This document shows, piece after piece, positions 41,608-50,178 of a stretch of 64,000 bases of DNA. This DNA is from Adhaeribacter_A terreus (GTDB lineage: Bacteria > Bacteroidota > Bacteroidia > Cytophagales > Hymenobacteraceae): assembly GCF_042657365.1 (NCBI RefSeq), contig NZ_JBHSKT010000003.1:310001-374000 (forward strand), read 5' to 3'. The translations under genes and the position numbers were made by a program. How positions within the stretch are numbered: the first letter of the stretch is position 1; each line of letters begins with the position of its first letter. The notes under the pieces were generated by a model. It was not told the DNA's origin. It saw only the letters and a program-made list of their open reading frames with translations, and did not search any database.

Positions 41608-44600
41608 TATTCCTCCTCTGCCGGGTCCGGCAAAACCTACACGCTTACCAAAGAATACCTGAAGCTGGCGCTGCAAAGCCCCGATCCCTCCTACTACCGC
41701 ACCATACTGGCCATCACCTTCACCAACGATGCTGCCGCCGAAATGAAGGAACGCATCCTGCACGCGCTCCGCAGTTTTCAGCCGGAAAACGCTATGGATC
41801 TGAAGGAAAAAACTAAGGGCGAAAATCTGTTAGAGGAAATTACCAATGAACTGAACCAGGAATACCCGGGCCACAATTACACCACCGATCTTTTAAGAAT
41901 TCGCGCCAGAGAAGTTTTCACCCAGATCCTGTTCCATTACGCCGATTTTGCGGTAAGCACGATCGATAGTTTCGTGAACAAAGTGGTGCAGGCTTTTACC
42001 CGCGAACTGAATATTCCTTTCAATTTTGAAGTGGACTTGGATGCGGCCACCTTGCTGAACACCGCCGTAGCGATGCTACTGGACCAGGTAAAAGACGGCG
42101 AGGGAAATCTGCTGGCCAATACGCTGGAACAATACGCCGAAGAAAAAGCTTCCGAAGGAAAAAGCTGGAATAGTCTGCCTACCGAACTGGCCGAATTCGG
42201 CATGAACCTGCTGAACGAACAGGTTTACGAAGCAGTGCTTTCTCTGCAAAAACTGAAACTCGACGACTTCCGGAAAATCCGCTCTGAACTGCAGAAAAAA
42301 TTAAAAACCATTGAAACAGAAATTCAAACGGTAGCAAAAGAAGGTGCGGACTTAATTAGCAATGCAGGAATTCCGGCGGATGCTTTTGCAAATGGGAAAT
42401 TAGGTATTCCGGCGTATTTTGAAGGCTTGGCAAAAGAAGTTGATCTGGAAAAACCGTATGCTTACGCGCATAAAACCTTTGCAAGCGGGAAGTTCTACAG
42501 CGGCAAAGCTTCTGCGTTGGATAAAGCAAACATTGATGGCATTTGTGGTAGTCTAACCGATTGCTATAACCGGATTGAAGCGATAAAAACGGAACGCGGT
42601 TCGGAGTATGCCTTGATCAAAGAAATGATCCCGAATCTGTATAAACTTAGCGTTTTGAATGAGCTGGAAAAGTGTATGCAGGAGATCAAGAAAGACAAAA
42701 ACCTGGTGCACATTTCGGAGTTCAACAAGAAAATTACTGACATCGTTTTGCACGAACCCATTCCGTTTATTTACGAACGTCTCGGCGAAAAATATCACCA
42801 CATCCTCATCGACGAATTCCAGGATACTTCCGCTTTGCAATGGAACAACCTGCTGCCGCTTATCGATAACACGCTCGCCGGTGGACATTTTAATTTAGTG
42901 GTGGGGGACGCGAAACAGGCCATTTACCGGTGGCGCGGCGGCGACCTGGAACAGATCCTTCATTTGTACAAAGGGCAAACGCAAAACCTCTATGAAAACC
43001 GCCGCAACGAAGAAATTTTATCGGAACGCTACCAATCCGTAGACCACAGTTTGCGGCCGCAAAACCTGAACACCAACTACCGTTCCGATACCCAGATCAT
43101 CAATTTCAACAACGGACTTTTCCGCTTTATTGCCGACCATAAAGGCCGCGAATTTGAAACCCTTCAAGGCATTTACGATAACACGTTTCCTCAGATCGCC
43201 CCGGGCGGCAAGAACGAAAAAGGCGGTTTGGTGCAGGTAATTTTTGCTTCCGACGAAGACCCGAATTTTGAGCTCGATCTGCAAACCGGAAACCGCACCG
43301 AAAACCTTTTTGAAGGCTACGCACACCCACAAAATATCTCGTATTCCGAAAGCAATTTCGACATTACGCTGCAACTGGTAAAGCAAGCTTTAAAAGATGG
43401 TTTTGCGCTGAAAGACATTGCCGTTCTGAGCCGGAAAAATGCCAACAGCCGCGAAATCGCTACCTTTTTAAAGGAAAAAGGTTACGACATTATTTCCCAG
43501 GATTCGCTTTCGTTGCAGAACGCCGAAGTGGTGAATTTGCTCATTTCTATTTTCCGCATTTTTAACCGTCCGGACGATGGTTTGGCGCGCGCCGAAGCCT
43601 TGGGTTTGATCTACAAAATTGTAAAAGAAGCACCCATAAACAGCCGCGTAACCGAAGAGATTGCCGCCGTAGCCGACGATGCCCGTTCCGAAATTTTCTT
43701 CAACAAAGTGCGGGCCCTGGGCTACGACCTGAAGGAAAAAGAAACCGGCAATTTAAGCCTGTACGATCTCACCGAAAAGCTGATAAGAATTCTCGACCTG
43801 CTGGGCAAAAACAACGAATGCGAATACCTATTCCGTTTCCTGGATCTGGTAATGGAATACAGCCTGAACAACAGCAACAACCTGGCAAATTTCCTGCAAT
43901 ACTGGGACCTGCACAAGGAAAAACTGAGCATCAACACGCCCAAAGACCTCGACGCCATTACCATCACCAGCATCCACAAAGCCAAGGGCCTCGCCTACCC
44001 CGTGGTCATTGTGCCATTTGCCGACTGGAGCGTGGTGCCGATGAACCGGTCGCTGCTCTGGGGGAAACTGGATGCAGAAAATTCACCTGCCGAAAAACTG
44101 GATGTGGCCGTGGTAGGAATGAGCAGCCGCCTGGAAAATACGCCGCTGAACGCCCAGTACCAGACCGAACTGGAACGCACCTTTATTGAGAACCTGAATA
44201 TGCTGTACGTGGCCCTCACGCGCCCCGAGCACCGGCTTTACCTCATTGCCAAAAAACTCGATTTCACGAAGGAAGGCAATATGAAAAACATAAGCTACTT
44301 TCTGCACGCCTATCTCGTAAACAAAGGCCTCTGGGACCTCGCCAAAACCGTTTATACGCTGGCCGAAGACACCTCGACTTTTCAGCCGAAAAACGCTACC
44401 GTTTCCGGGCATTACAGCCTCGACCAACTGCACGCCACCGACTGGGAAAAACGCCTGAAACTAAAGCAGCACGCCAACAATATTTTCGACTTTGAAACGC
44501 AACAGCAGCAACGCAAATGGAGCCGCCGCCTGCACTACGCCCTCTCCCGCCTAACGACAGCCGACGAACTGGAAACGGTATTGAATTCGCTCAAAAATCA

Positions 44601-44976
44601 GGGCATTATCAGCCGCCGCGAAATGCCGGAATTTACCGAACGTTTGCAGACCGTGGTGCAGCACCCGCAAATGCAATATTACTTCAGCAAGGAAGTGATT
44701 TTTGAAAACGAAAAAGAGATACTGGACGTGCGCGCCCTCCGCTACAAACCCGACCGCATCGTTTTCGACCAGCACGGGAACGTTACCTTAATTGACTTTA
44801 AACTGCCGCCGGAAAAGAACGAATACATCGAAAATCTGAATTCCTATGCCCAGCTTTTTGCGGAATTAATGGTTTCGGAAATTACCTGTTTGCTTTACTA
44901 TTTTGAGGAAGAACGGGTGCATAAATGGAAGTTCGTTCCGGCCAAGGCTGGGGAGCAGATTGGGTTGGGGATTTGA
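41587..44976 (+). CDS. addA: AddA/RecB-like helicase-nuclease
   Basis: UvrD-type helicase with a RecB-family nuclease, partner of the gene at 46057 in repairing double-strand breaks and degrading foreign DNA. 1129 residues. Walker A SSAGSGKTYTLT (residues 10-21), helicase motifs FADFAVSTIDSF-type region, LIDEFQDTSALQWNNL, VVGDAKQAIYRWRGGD, TSIHKAKGLAYPVVIV and YVALTRPEHRLYL. The C-terminal PD-(D/E)XK nuclease has YKPDRIVF, then LIDFK with Asp1070 and Lys1072. Start ATG at 41587, inside a 31-bp element. An AT-rich gene separates it from addB. Confidence 0.92.
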   Translation: MPAVLKVYSSSAGSGKTYTLTKEYLKLALQSPDPSYYRTILAITFTNDAAAEMKERILHALRSFQPENAMDLKEKTKGENLLEEITNELNQEYPGHNYTTDLLRIRAREVFTQILFHYADFAVSTIDSFVNKVVQAFTRELNIPFNFEVDLDAATLLNTAVAMLLDQVKDGEGNLLANTLEQYAEEKASEGKSWNSLPTELAEFGMNLLNEQVYEAVLSLQKLKLDDFRKIRSELQKKLKTIETEIQTVAKEGADLISNAGIPADAFANGKLGIPAYFEGLAKEVDLEKPYAYAHKTFASGKFYSGKASALDKANIDGICGSLTDCYNRIEAIKTERGSEYALIKEMIPNLYKLSVLNELEKCMQEIKKDKNLVHISEFNKKITDIVLHEPIPFIYERLGEKYHHILIDEFQDTSALQWNNLLPLIDNTLAGGHFNLVVGDAKQAIYRWRGGDLEQILHLYKGQTQNLYENRRNEEILSERYQSVDHSLRPQNLNTNYRSDTQIINFNNGLFRFIADHKGREFETLQGIYDNTFPQIAPGGKNEKGGLVQVIFASDEDPNFELDLQTGNRTENLFEGYAHPQNISYSESNFDITLQLVKQALKDGFALKDIAVLSRKNANSREIATFLKEKGYDIISQDSLSLQNAEVVNLLISIFRIFNRPDDGLARAEALGLIYKIVKEAPINSRVTEEIAAVADDARSEIFFNKVRALGYDLKEKETGNLSLYDLTEKLIRILDLLGKNNECEYLFRFLDLVMEYSLNNSNNLANFLQYWDLHKEKLSINTPKDLDAITITSIHKAKGLAYPVVIVPFADWSVVPMNRSLLWGKLDAENSPAEKLDVAVVGMSSRLENTPLNAQYQTELERTFIENLNMLYVALTRPEHRLYLIAKKLDFTKEGNMKNISYFLHAYLVNKGLWDLAKTVYTLAEDTSTFQPKNATVSGHYSLDQLHATDWEKRLKLKQHANNIFDFETQQQQRKWSRRLHYALSRLTTADELETVLNSLKNQGIISRREMPEFTERLQTVVQHPQMQYYFSKEVIFENEKEILDVRALRYKPDRIVFDQHGNVTLIDFKLPPEKNEYIENLNSYAQLFAELMVSEITCLLYYFEEERVHKWKFVPAKAGEQIGLGI
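41785..41815 (+). repeat. 31-bp dispersed element inside addA
   Basis: Reads GAAAACGCTATGGATC, TGAAGG, AAAAAACTA on the plus strand, within codons 67-77 of the AddA-like gene. Confidence 0.5.
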
Positions 44977-45001
44977 GGTTTTTTTTATACAATAGGTAAA
45001 A

Positions 45002-46003
45002 ATGAACAGGAAAATACTTTTGAACCAATTACAATTAGCATTTAGTCCTATTTGTAATTTTGATTTCAGTATAATTAAAAGTGATCCAATTCTTCAAAAT
45101 ATATTGAAGGAAAGTAGAATTTATATTATTGCTCAAAGACCTGTTTTATCATTTGAGAATATTGTTCCTAATATAGACGAAGGTGAAATACAATTTGAAA
45201 TTAGGCAAATTGGAAACCCTTCATTTTTGAAGTGTAAGCTGCCTATATTTCAAAATGATATTACATTAGATAAAAGTGAATATATTTTTTTGAGCCTAAG
45301 TTCTAATGATATTAATAATAAGGTTGCTTCAATTCCAATAAACAATATTCATAGAATATCTTTAATTCAAAAAGATGATTATATTTTTTGGATTTCCCCA
45401 GAGATGTTTATTCATTATTATTTGAATGAATCACTGGAAGCGGAAGTAATTGGTAATATTGACGAATTTGTTAAATATAAAGTTAAATATGTTGGAAAAG
45501 CAACTGACCAAGATATTTGGAAAAGGTTAACCGGACACGCAACATTACAAGAAATTCTTTCAATAGAGTATCCATTAAATTATGGATCATTACCCACCCA
45601 CGAAATTGCAATCCTATTTTTGAAATTTTACGATAACATTTCTATTAGTTCATTTGGTGATGATTTTGAGAATGAACAAGAAAACAGGGAAATGGTTGAT
45701 ACATATTTAGGCAGAAATATGCCTTCTCAAAAAACCATTTTTTTAGATGCTGAAAAGGCCTTAATAAAGGCAATGCAGCCTAAATATAATAAAGAAGTCT
45801 ATAAGAGTTATCCAGTTAGTAAAGATGGGCTACATAAATTCAAATACAATTACTATCAATTTTCAATTAAAAGTAATATAATACTTCAATATGAACAAGG
45901 TGAAATAGTCGGTATGAATGAGCTTTATGGTGGTGATTCAATACAAGTTGAGGAAGGTAAGTCAATGAAAATTGTAAAGTATTCTAAGGAACCAAATAGT
46001 TAA
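45002..46003 (+). CDS. GIY-YIG-like nuclease-fold protein, AT-rich
   Basis: 333 residues. A GIY-YIG-like core can be traced: KYVGKATDQD (Tyr163, Gly165), WKRLTGH with Arg175 and His179, and the Glu helix AEKALIKAMQPKYN with Glu251, Pro260 and Asn263. The N-terminal 150 residues are a separate, unrecognised beta-rich domain. Base composition is far more AT-rich than addA before it (26 bases away) and addB after it (54 bases), so it looks inserted. Metal-dependent DNA cutting is a plausible role; the exact function is not known. Could be a defence or homing-related gene using the repair operon's promoter. Confidence 0.62.
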   Translation: MNRKILLNQLQLAFSPICNFDFSIIKSDPILQNILKESRIYIIAQRPVLSFENIVPNIDEGEIQFEIRQIGNPSFLKCKLPIFQNDITLDKSEYIFLSLSSNDINNKVASIPINNIHRISLIQKDDYIFWISPEMFIHYYLNESLEAEVIGNIDEFVKYKVKYVGKATDQDIWKRLTGHATLQEILSIEYPLNYGSLPTHEIAILFLKFYDNISISSFGDDFENEQENREMVDTYLGRNMPSQKTIFLDAEKALIKAMQPKYNKEVYKSYPVSKDGLHKFKYNYYQFSIKSNIILQYEQGEIVGMNELYGGDSIQVEEGKSMKIVKYSKEPNS

Positions 46004-46056
46004 ATTTTATAGAAATCTCCAATTCATTAAATTAAAACTTTTCTTACTCCCACCAA

Positions 46057-48969
46057 ATGCAAACCTTCCTCCACCAAACTGCGGCTGCTTTACTTCAGAA
46101 ATACCCCGACAATATCAGCCAACTGTGCGTGATCGTGCCGACGCGCCGGGCGGGTTTGTATTTCAAAAATGCGCTGGCGCAACTGGCGCCGGGCGGAATG
46201 TGGAGCCCGGAAGTTTCTTCGATGGAGGATTTTGTGTGCAACCTGGCCAAAACCGAAATTGTGGAGCCCATCAGCCTGCAGCTCGAGCTTTACGACATCA
46301 TCCAGGAATTCGACCAGAAACTCGATTTTGACCAATACGTGAGCTGGGCCGGCACTCTGCTCGAAGATTTCAACCGCATCGACCAGAACCTGGTAGCCAC
46401 CGACAAGCTTTTCGAATACCTTTCCGAAGCCAAAGCCCTGGAGCGCTGGGATCCGGAAGCACTGGGCCAGCCCATTTCCAATACCGTTGCCAACTACTTC
46501 AAGCTCTGGGAAAACCTGGAAAAAACCTACCGGAAACTGCGGCAGAATTTACGCAAGAAAAAGCAAAGCTACCCCGGAATGGCCTTCCGCTACGTAGCCG
46601 AAAACGTTAGAGAGATCACCGAAAAAACTACCTGCCACCGCTACATTTTTATTGGCCTGAATGCGTTGAGCCGGTCGGAAGAAAAGATCGTGCGCACGCT
46701 TTTAAGCCTTAATAAGGCCGACGTATTTTTCGATGCCGATGAGTATTATTTAGCCACCGATTCGCCGAACCGCGCCGGGCATTTCCTGCGGAAGTACCGA
46801 AAAAACTGGAGCCTGCCCGAATGGAATTTCAGCGGAAACGAACTTCTTACTTCCGAAAAAGAAATTAACGTGATCGGCGTGGCCAATGCCAGTATGCAGG
46901 GCCGGGTGGCTGGTCAGTTGCTGGACGAAATTCGCAGCAAACAACCGAACGCCGAAGTAGCCATTGTGCTGCCCGACGAAAATATGCTGCTGCCCGTGCT
47001 GCACGCCATCGGCGAAAACGTGCCCGATTACAACGTTACGATGGGGCTTACGCTCAAAGGCACGTCCCTTTTCAACCTGGTCGATCTGCTTTTCGATGTG
47101 CATTTAACGGGCATTATTCAGCCGGGGCAAACGGGTTACGCGGTGCAGCATTACCATTACCTGGCCGTCAATAAACTCCTGAGCCACCCGTTCATTCGTC
47201 GCTACGAGCATTACCTCCACGAAAATTTAACGGAACAGCCGGAATTCGAAAATCTGGTGCAGAACGTGGTAACCAAAATTCTGGATGAGAACCGCATTTT
47301 ACTTTCGGCGCAAACCTTAATCGAACTTGGCAAAGAACACCCGCTTTTCCAGTCGCTTTTCCGGCCGTGGCGCAACTGCGACGACATCATTGCGGCGATG
47401 TTCGAAATTATCGATCTGCTGAAAGATATTTACCGCTTCGATCTGATCAACCCGGTCGAAACGGAATACCTCTACCACCTGTACACCATCGTAAAACGCC
47501 TCGATTCCATATTCGATTGCCGCCAGCAAAAGATCTCGGTGCGCAGCTTCAAGAAATTCCTGTACGAGCAAATTGGCCAGACCCGCTTACCTTTCGAAGG
47601 CGAACCGATATCGGAAATTCAGGTGATGGGAATGCTCGAAACCCGGGCGCTGGATTTTGAAAACCTGATCATTTTATCAGTCAACGAAAAGACTCTGCCG
47701 GCCCCGAAAAAGCATTCTTCGCTGATGCCTTACGATGTGCTCCGCGAGTTTGGTTTACCAACGTATTCGGAACAGGAAAGCATTACCTCCTACCATTTTT
47801 ACCGGCTGCTGCAGCGCGCCAAAACCGTAAGTTTACTCTATGTACAACCTTCAGATACTTTTGGCGCCGCCGAAAAAAGCCGCTTCATTCTGCAATTAGC
47901 CAATCATTTAGCACCGATAAATCCGAAGATAAAATACACCGAACAAACCGGCATTGTAATCCAAACCGAAAAGAAGAAAAGCTACAACCACGACATAATT
48001 ATTGAAAAAGACGAAGCTGTTTTAAACAAACTAAAAGCGAACCTGAAAAAAGGCTTGTACCCGTCGCATTTGAATATGTGGGTGCGCTGCAACCTGCAAT
48101 ACTATTTCACTAAAGTTGCCGGACTGCGCGAAACAAACGAAATGGATGAGCAGATCGGTACCGACCAGTTCGGGAATATCGTCCACAAGGTTCTGGAAGA
48201 TTTTTACCAGACGTTTATGCTCAATAAGAAACCGGTGCTGGAATCTGACCTGCGGGAAATGCTAGGGAAATTGCCGGAAAAAGTCAGGCAGGAATTTAAG
48301 CGCGGAACCTTAGAAGCCTTGCCGGAGCAGGGAATGAATTACCTGCTATACAAAGTGGCCCTTAAAATCCTGCAGAAATATCTGGATCTGGAAATCAAAT
48401 CGGGCGCCTATCCGCTGAAAGTTTTGAAACTTGAGCAAAGCCTGGAAACCCGAATGCAGGTGCCTGTGGGCGATGAACTGGTTGAAGTGAACCTGGCCGG
48501 TAAAGCCGATCGAATTGATAAAACCGGCAATAAGATCCGGGTGATCGATTACAAAACCGGCTTCGTAAGCCCTACCGATCTGAAAGTAAAAACTGAAGAA
48601 CTGGAAACCAATTTTCTGACGAACAAGAAATACGAAAAAGTGCGGCAGCTTTGGTTGTACCGGTATTTAATGGAAAAAAGCCTTTCAGAAATTCCGGTTA
48701 TGGCCGCCGAAAACGGTATGGAATTGCTGGAAAAAACTGAGATCGAAGCCAGCATCCTTTCTTTCCGCAACCTTGATAAAGGCCTGATGAAAGCGCAACT
48801 CAATTTTACGGATGAAGGTTTTGAAACGACCGAAGAATTTCTGGCGGAAAGCGAAAAATACCTGCACAAATTCATTCAGCAAATGCTCGATCCGGAAGAA
48901 CCGATCAGGAAAACAAATGATCTTGAAGTTTGCCAGTATTGCGCTTATCGGGGAATCTGTGCGCGGTAG
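46057..48969 (+). CDS. addB: AddB-like Fe-S nuclease subunit
   Basis: Partner of the AddA-like protein, 970 residues. The N-terminus has helicase-like VIVPTRRAGLYFKNAL but no Walker A, as in Bacteroidota AddB-like proteins. The C-terminal PD-(D/E)XK nuclease shows GKADRIDKTG and VIDYKTGF (Asp831, Lys833). Four Cys, at 678 (RCNLQYYF), 959, 962 and 968 (CQYCAYRGIC), match the Fe-S cluster layout of AddB. An AT-rich gene interrupts the operon upstream. Confidence 0.9.
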   Translation: MQTFLHQTAAALLQKYPDNISQLCVIVPTRRAGLYFKNALAQLAPGGMWSPEVSSMEDFVCNLAKTEIVEPISLQLELYDIIQEFDQKLDFDQYVSWAGTLLEDFNRIDQNLVATDKLFEYLSEAKALERWDPEALGQPISNTVANYFKLWENLEKTYRKLRQNLRKKKQSYPGMAFRYVAENVREITEKTTCHRYIFIGLNALSRSEEKIVRTLLSLNKADVFFDADEYYLATDSPNRAGHFLRKYRKNWSLPEWNFSGNELLTSEKEINVIGVANASMQGRVAGQLLDEIRSKQPNAEVAIVLPDENMLLPVLHAIGENVPDYNVTMGLTLKGTSLFNLVDLLFDVHLTGIIQPGQTGYAVQHYHYLAVNKLLSHPFIRRYEHYLHENLTEQPEFENLVQNVVTKILDENRILLSAQTLIELGKEHPLFQSLFRPWRNCDDIIAAMFEIIDLLKDIYRFDLINPVETEYLYHLYTIVKRLDSIFDCRQQKISVRSFKKFLYEQIGQTRLPFEGEPISEIQVMGMLETRALDFENLIILSVNEKTLPAPKKHSSLMPYDVLREFGLPTYSEQESITSYHFYRLLQRAKTVSLLYVQPSDTFGAAEKSRFILQLANHLAPINPKIKYTEQTGIVIQTEKKKSYNHDIIIEKDEAVLNKLKANLKKGLYPSHLNMWVRCNLQYYFTKVAGLRETNEMDEQIGTDQFGNIVHKVLEDFYQTFMLNKKPVLESDLREMLGKLPEKVRQEFKRGTLEALPEQGMNYLLYKVALKILQKYLDLEIKSGAYPLKVLKLEQSLETRMQVPVGDELVEVNLAGKADRIDKTGNKIRVIDYKTGFVSPTDLKVKTEELETNFLTNKKYEKVRQLWLYRYLMEKSLSEIPVMAAENGMELLEKTEIEASILSFRNLDKGLMKAQLNFTDEGFETTEEFLAESEKYLHKFIQQMLDPEEPIRKTNDLEVCQYCAYRGICAR

Positions 48970-48977
48970 AAACTAAA

Positions 48978-49010
48978 AGACCTCACAGGTTTTAAAAACC
49001 TGTGAGGTCT
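48978..49010. repeat. Perfect 16-bp inverted repeat
   Basis: AGACCTCACAGGTTTT and its complement with one base between. It lies 8 bases after the addB stop and has no long T run; the sequence type recurs in Bacteroidota intergenic DNA, though it could also terminate transcription. Confidence 0.7.
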
Positions 49011-49051
49011 GAATTAATCGTCGATCGTAAATCTAAAATCGTAAATCCAAT

Positions 49052-49351
49052 CTATTGTTTCGGAATTTTCAGAACCCAGCCCGGCTGAATGAGATCCGGA
49101 TTTGAGATCTGATCTTTATTCGCTTCGTGGATCTTTTTCCATTGCATGGCGTCGCCGTAAAAGTTCTTGGCAATTTTAGAAAGCGAATCGCCGGATTTTA
49201 CGGTGTAGGTATCCATACCGGTGGCAGCGGCTGGTTGTCCTGCTGCCTGACCTTGATTAAAGAATCCGCCGGTGGAGTCTTTGGCGGCGCCGGTTTTAGG
49301 TTGTTCTACCGGTTTTTGTTCGCCTTTTTTAAGAAAATCAAATAGTCCCAT
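49052..49351 (-). CDS. LysM-domain protein
   Basis: 99 residues. A short N-terminal Lys/Glu segment (MGLFDFLKKGEQ) and a Gly/Ala/Gln-rich linker lead to one LysM domain, TYTVKSGDSLSKIAKNFYG, WKKIHEANKDQI and GWVLKIP, which binds peptidoglycan glycans. There is no signal peptide, as in the cytoplasmic potassium-binding protein Kbp/YgaU, which it resembles in size and layout (but without a BON domain). Convergent with addB. Confidence 0.82.
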   Translation of the reverse strand: MGLFDFLKKGEQKPVEQPKTGAAKDSTGGFFNQGQAAGQPAAATGMDTYTVKSGDSLSKIAKNFYGDAMQWKKIHEANKDQISNPDLIQPGWVLKIPKQ

Positions 49352-49556
49352 AGTTTTAAATTCAGTTAAGAAAAAAAATGACAGACTTTGTATAAGTCTG
49401 TAACTCTACCGAATACGCCAGAATTAGCCGGTTTGTTGTTAAACAATTTATCAGTTGCTCGGCTGCTTATTTTCAGAACCAATCTTTATTCGTTTCGTAT
49501 CCAAGTTCATTTCCGGCAGCATTTAAATTGCCTTAAAATCATCAAGCTAAAAAACT

Positions 49557-49967
49557 ATGAAAAACCTGAAATTGAAACATTCTTTCCTGGCGCTGTACCT
49601 GTTTGCCTTGATCTTTGCTTATGGGTGTGGAAACAAAAATAAAGCGGGAGCAACTGCTAATCTTTACGGCGCCGACAGTAAAAGCTGGACTACCGACAAA
49701 GAGCGCGATGCTACCGGCGATAAGGTAAAGCAAACTGCTGAAGACGAAAAAACCGTACTTACTTTCTTTGCCAACGGTAATTTTTCCATGAATTCGAATC
49801 TGCAAACCATGAACGGCACGTATCGCTACGACCAATCCGGTAAAACGCTTATGTTAACGCCAAACGGTTCCAACACTTCCATGTCTTTTGAAGTAACTAA
49901 ACTCGACGATGATGAACTGGATCTGAAAGCGCCGGACGGTTCTAAAATGGAACTGGATGCAGAGTAA
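49557..49967 (+). CDS. Small lipoprotein, lipocalin-like
   Basis: 136 residues. Signal peptide with lipobox FAYGC (Cys24). The mature part is a set of beta strands (TVLTFFANGNFSMNSN, GTYRYDQSGKTLML, MSFEVTKLDDDELDLKA) of the type annotated as lipocalin-like or DUF4923/DUF5004 in Bacteroidota. Role unknown. Has its own terminator. Confidence 0.68.
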   Translation: MKNLKLKHSFLALYLFALIFAYGCGNKNKAGATANLYGADSKSWTTDKERDATGDKVKQTAEDEKTVLTFFANGNFSMNSNLQTMNGTYRYDQSGKTLMLTPNGSNTSMSFEVTKLDDDELDLKAPDGSKMELDAE

Positions 49968-50013
49968 TTTAACGCGCTGATTAACGCGCTGATTTTAAAA
50001 TTAAAAAATTGCC

Positions 50014-50037
50014 GTTGTTGGCGTTTTCACCAACAAC
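50014..50037. repeat. Small stem-loop
   Basis: GTTGTTGG pairs with CCAACAAC around CGTTTTCA. Preceded by two direct copies of TAACGCGCTGAT (about 49969-49994). Confidence 0.5.
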
Positions 50038-50048
50038 CTAAACTTCAG

Positions 50049-50083
50049 AGTCCGGTTTTGCTTAGGCAGAGCCGGACTTTTTT
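50049..50083 (+). terminator. Terminator after the lipoprotein gene
   Basis: AGTCCGG pairs with CCGGACT followed by six T, 82 bases past the stop. Confidence 0.75.
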
Positions 50084-50143
50084 GTGCTTTTACTCTACGG
50101 TTTTTCTGAAATTTTTCTGCAGGGCACTAAACTAATGCGGCGC

Positions 50144-50174
50144 TTGTTCAGGGGCGGAATTTGTGGTAAATTTA
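50144..50174 (+). promoter_or_regulatory. Probable rmuC promoter
   Basis: TTG at 50144, 20-base spacer, TAAATTTA at 50167-50174 (one mismatch to TAnnTTTG). Only four bases separate it from the ATG, implying a nearly leaderless transcript. Confidence 0.4.
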
Positions 50175-50178
50175 AGGT

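Noticed and set aside
44389..44420. Copy of the 31-bp element inside addA near its end
   Set aside because: Only GAAAAACGCTACCGTTT is kept; the A-run end is missing, so it may be chance in codons.
49388..49642. 84-codon plus-strand ORF upstream of the lipoprotein gene
   Set aside because: It overlaps the signal peptide of the better-supported lipoprotein in another frame and has no coding character.
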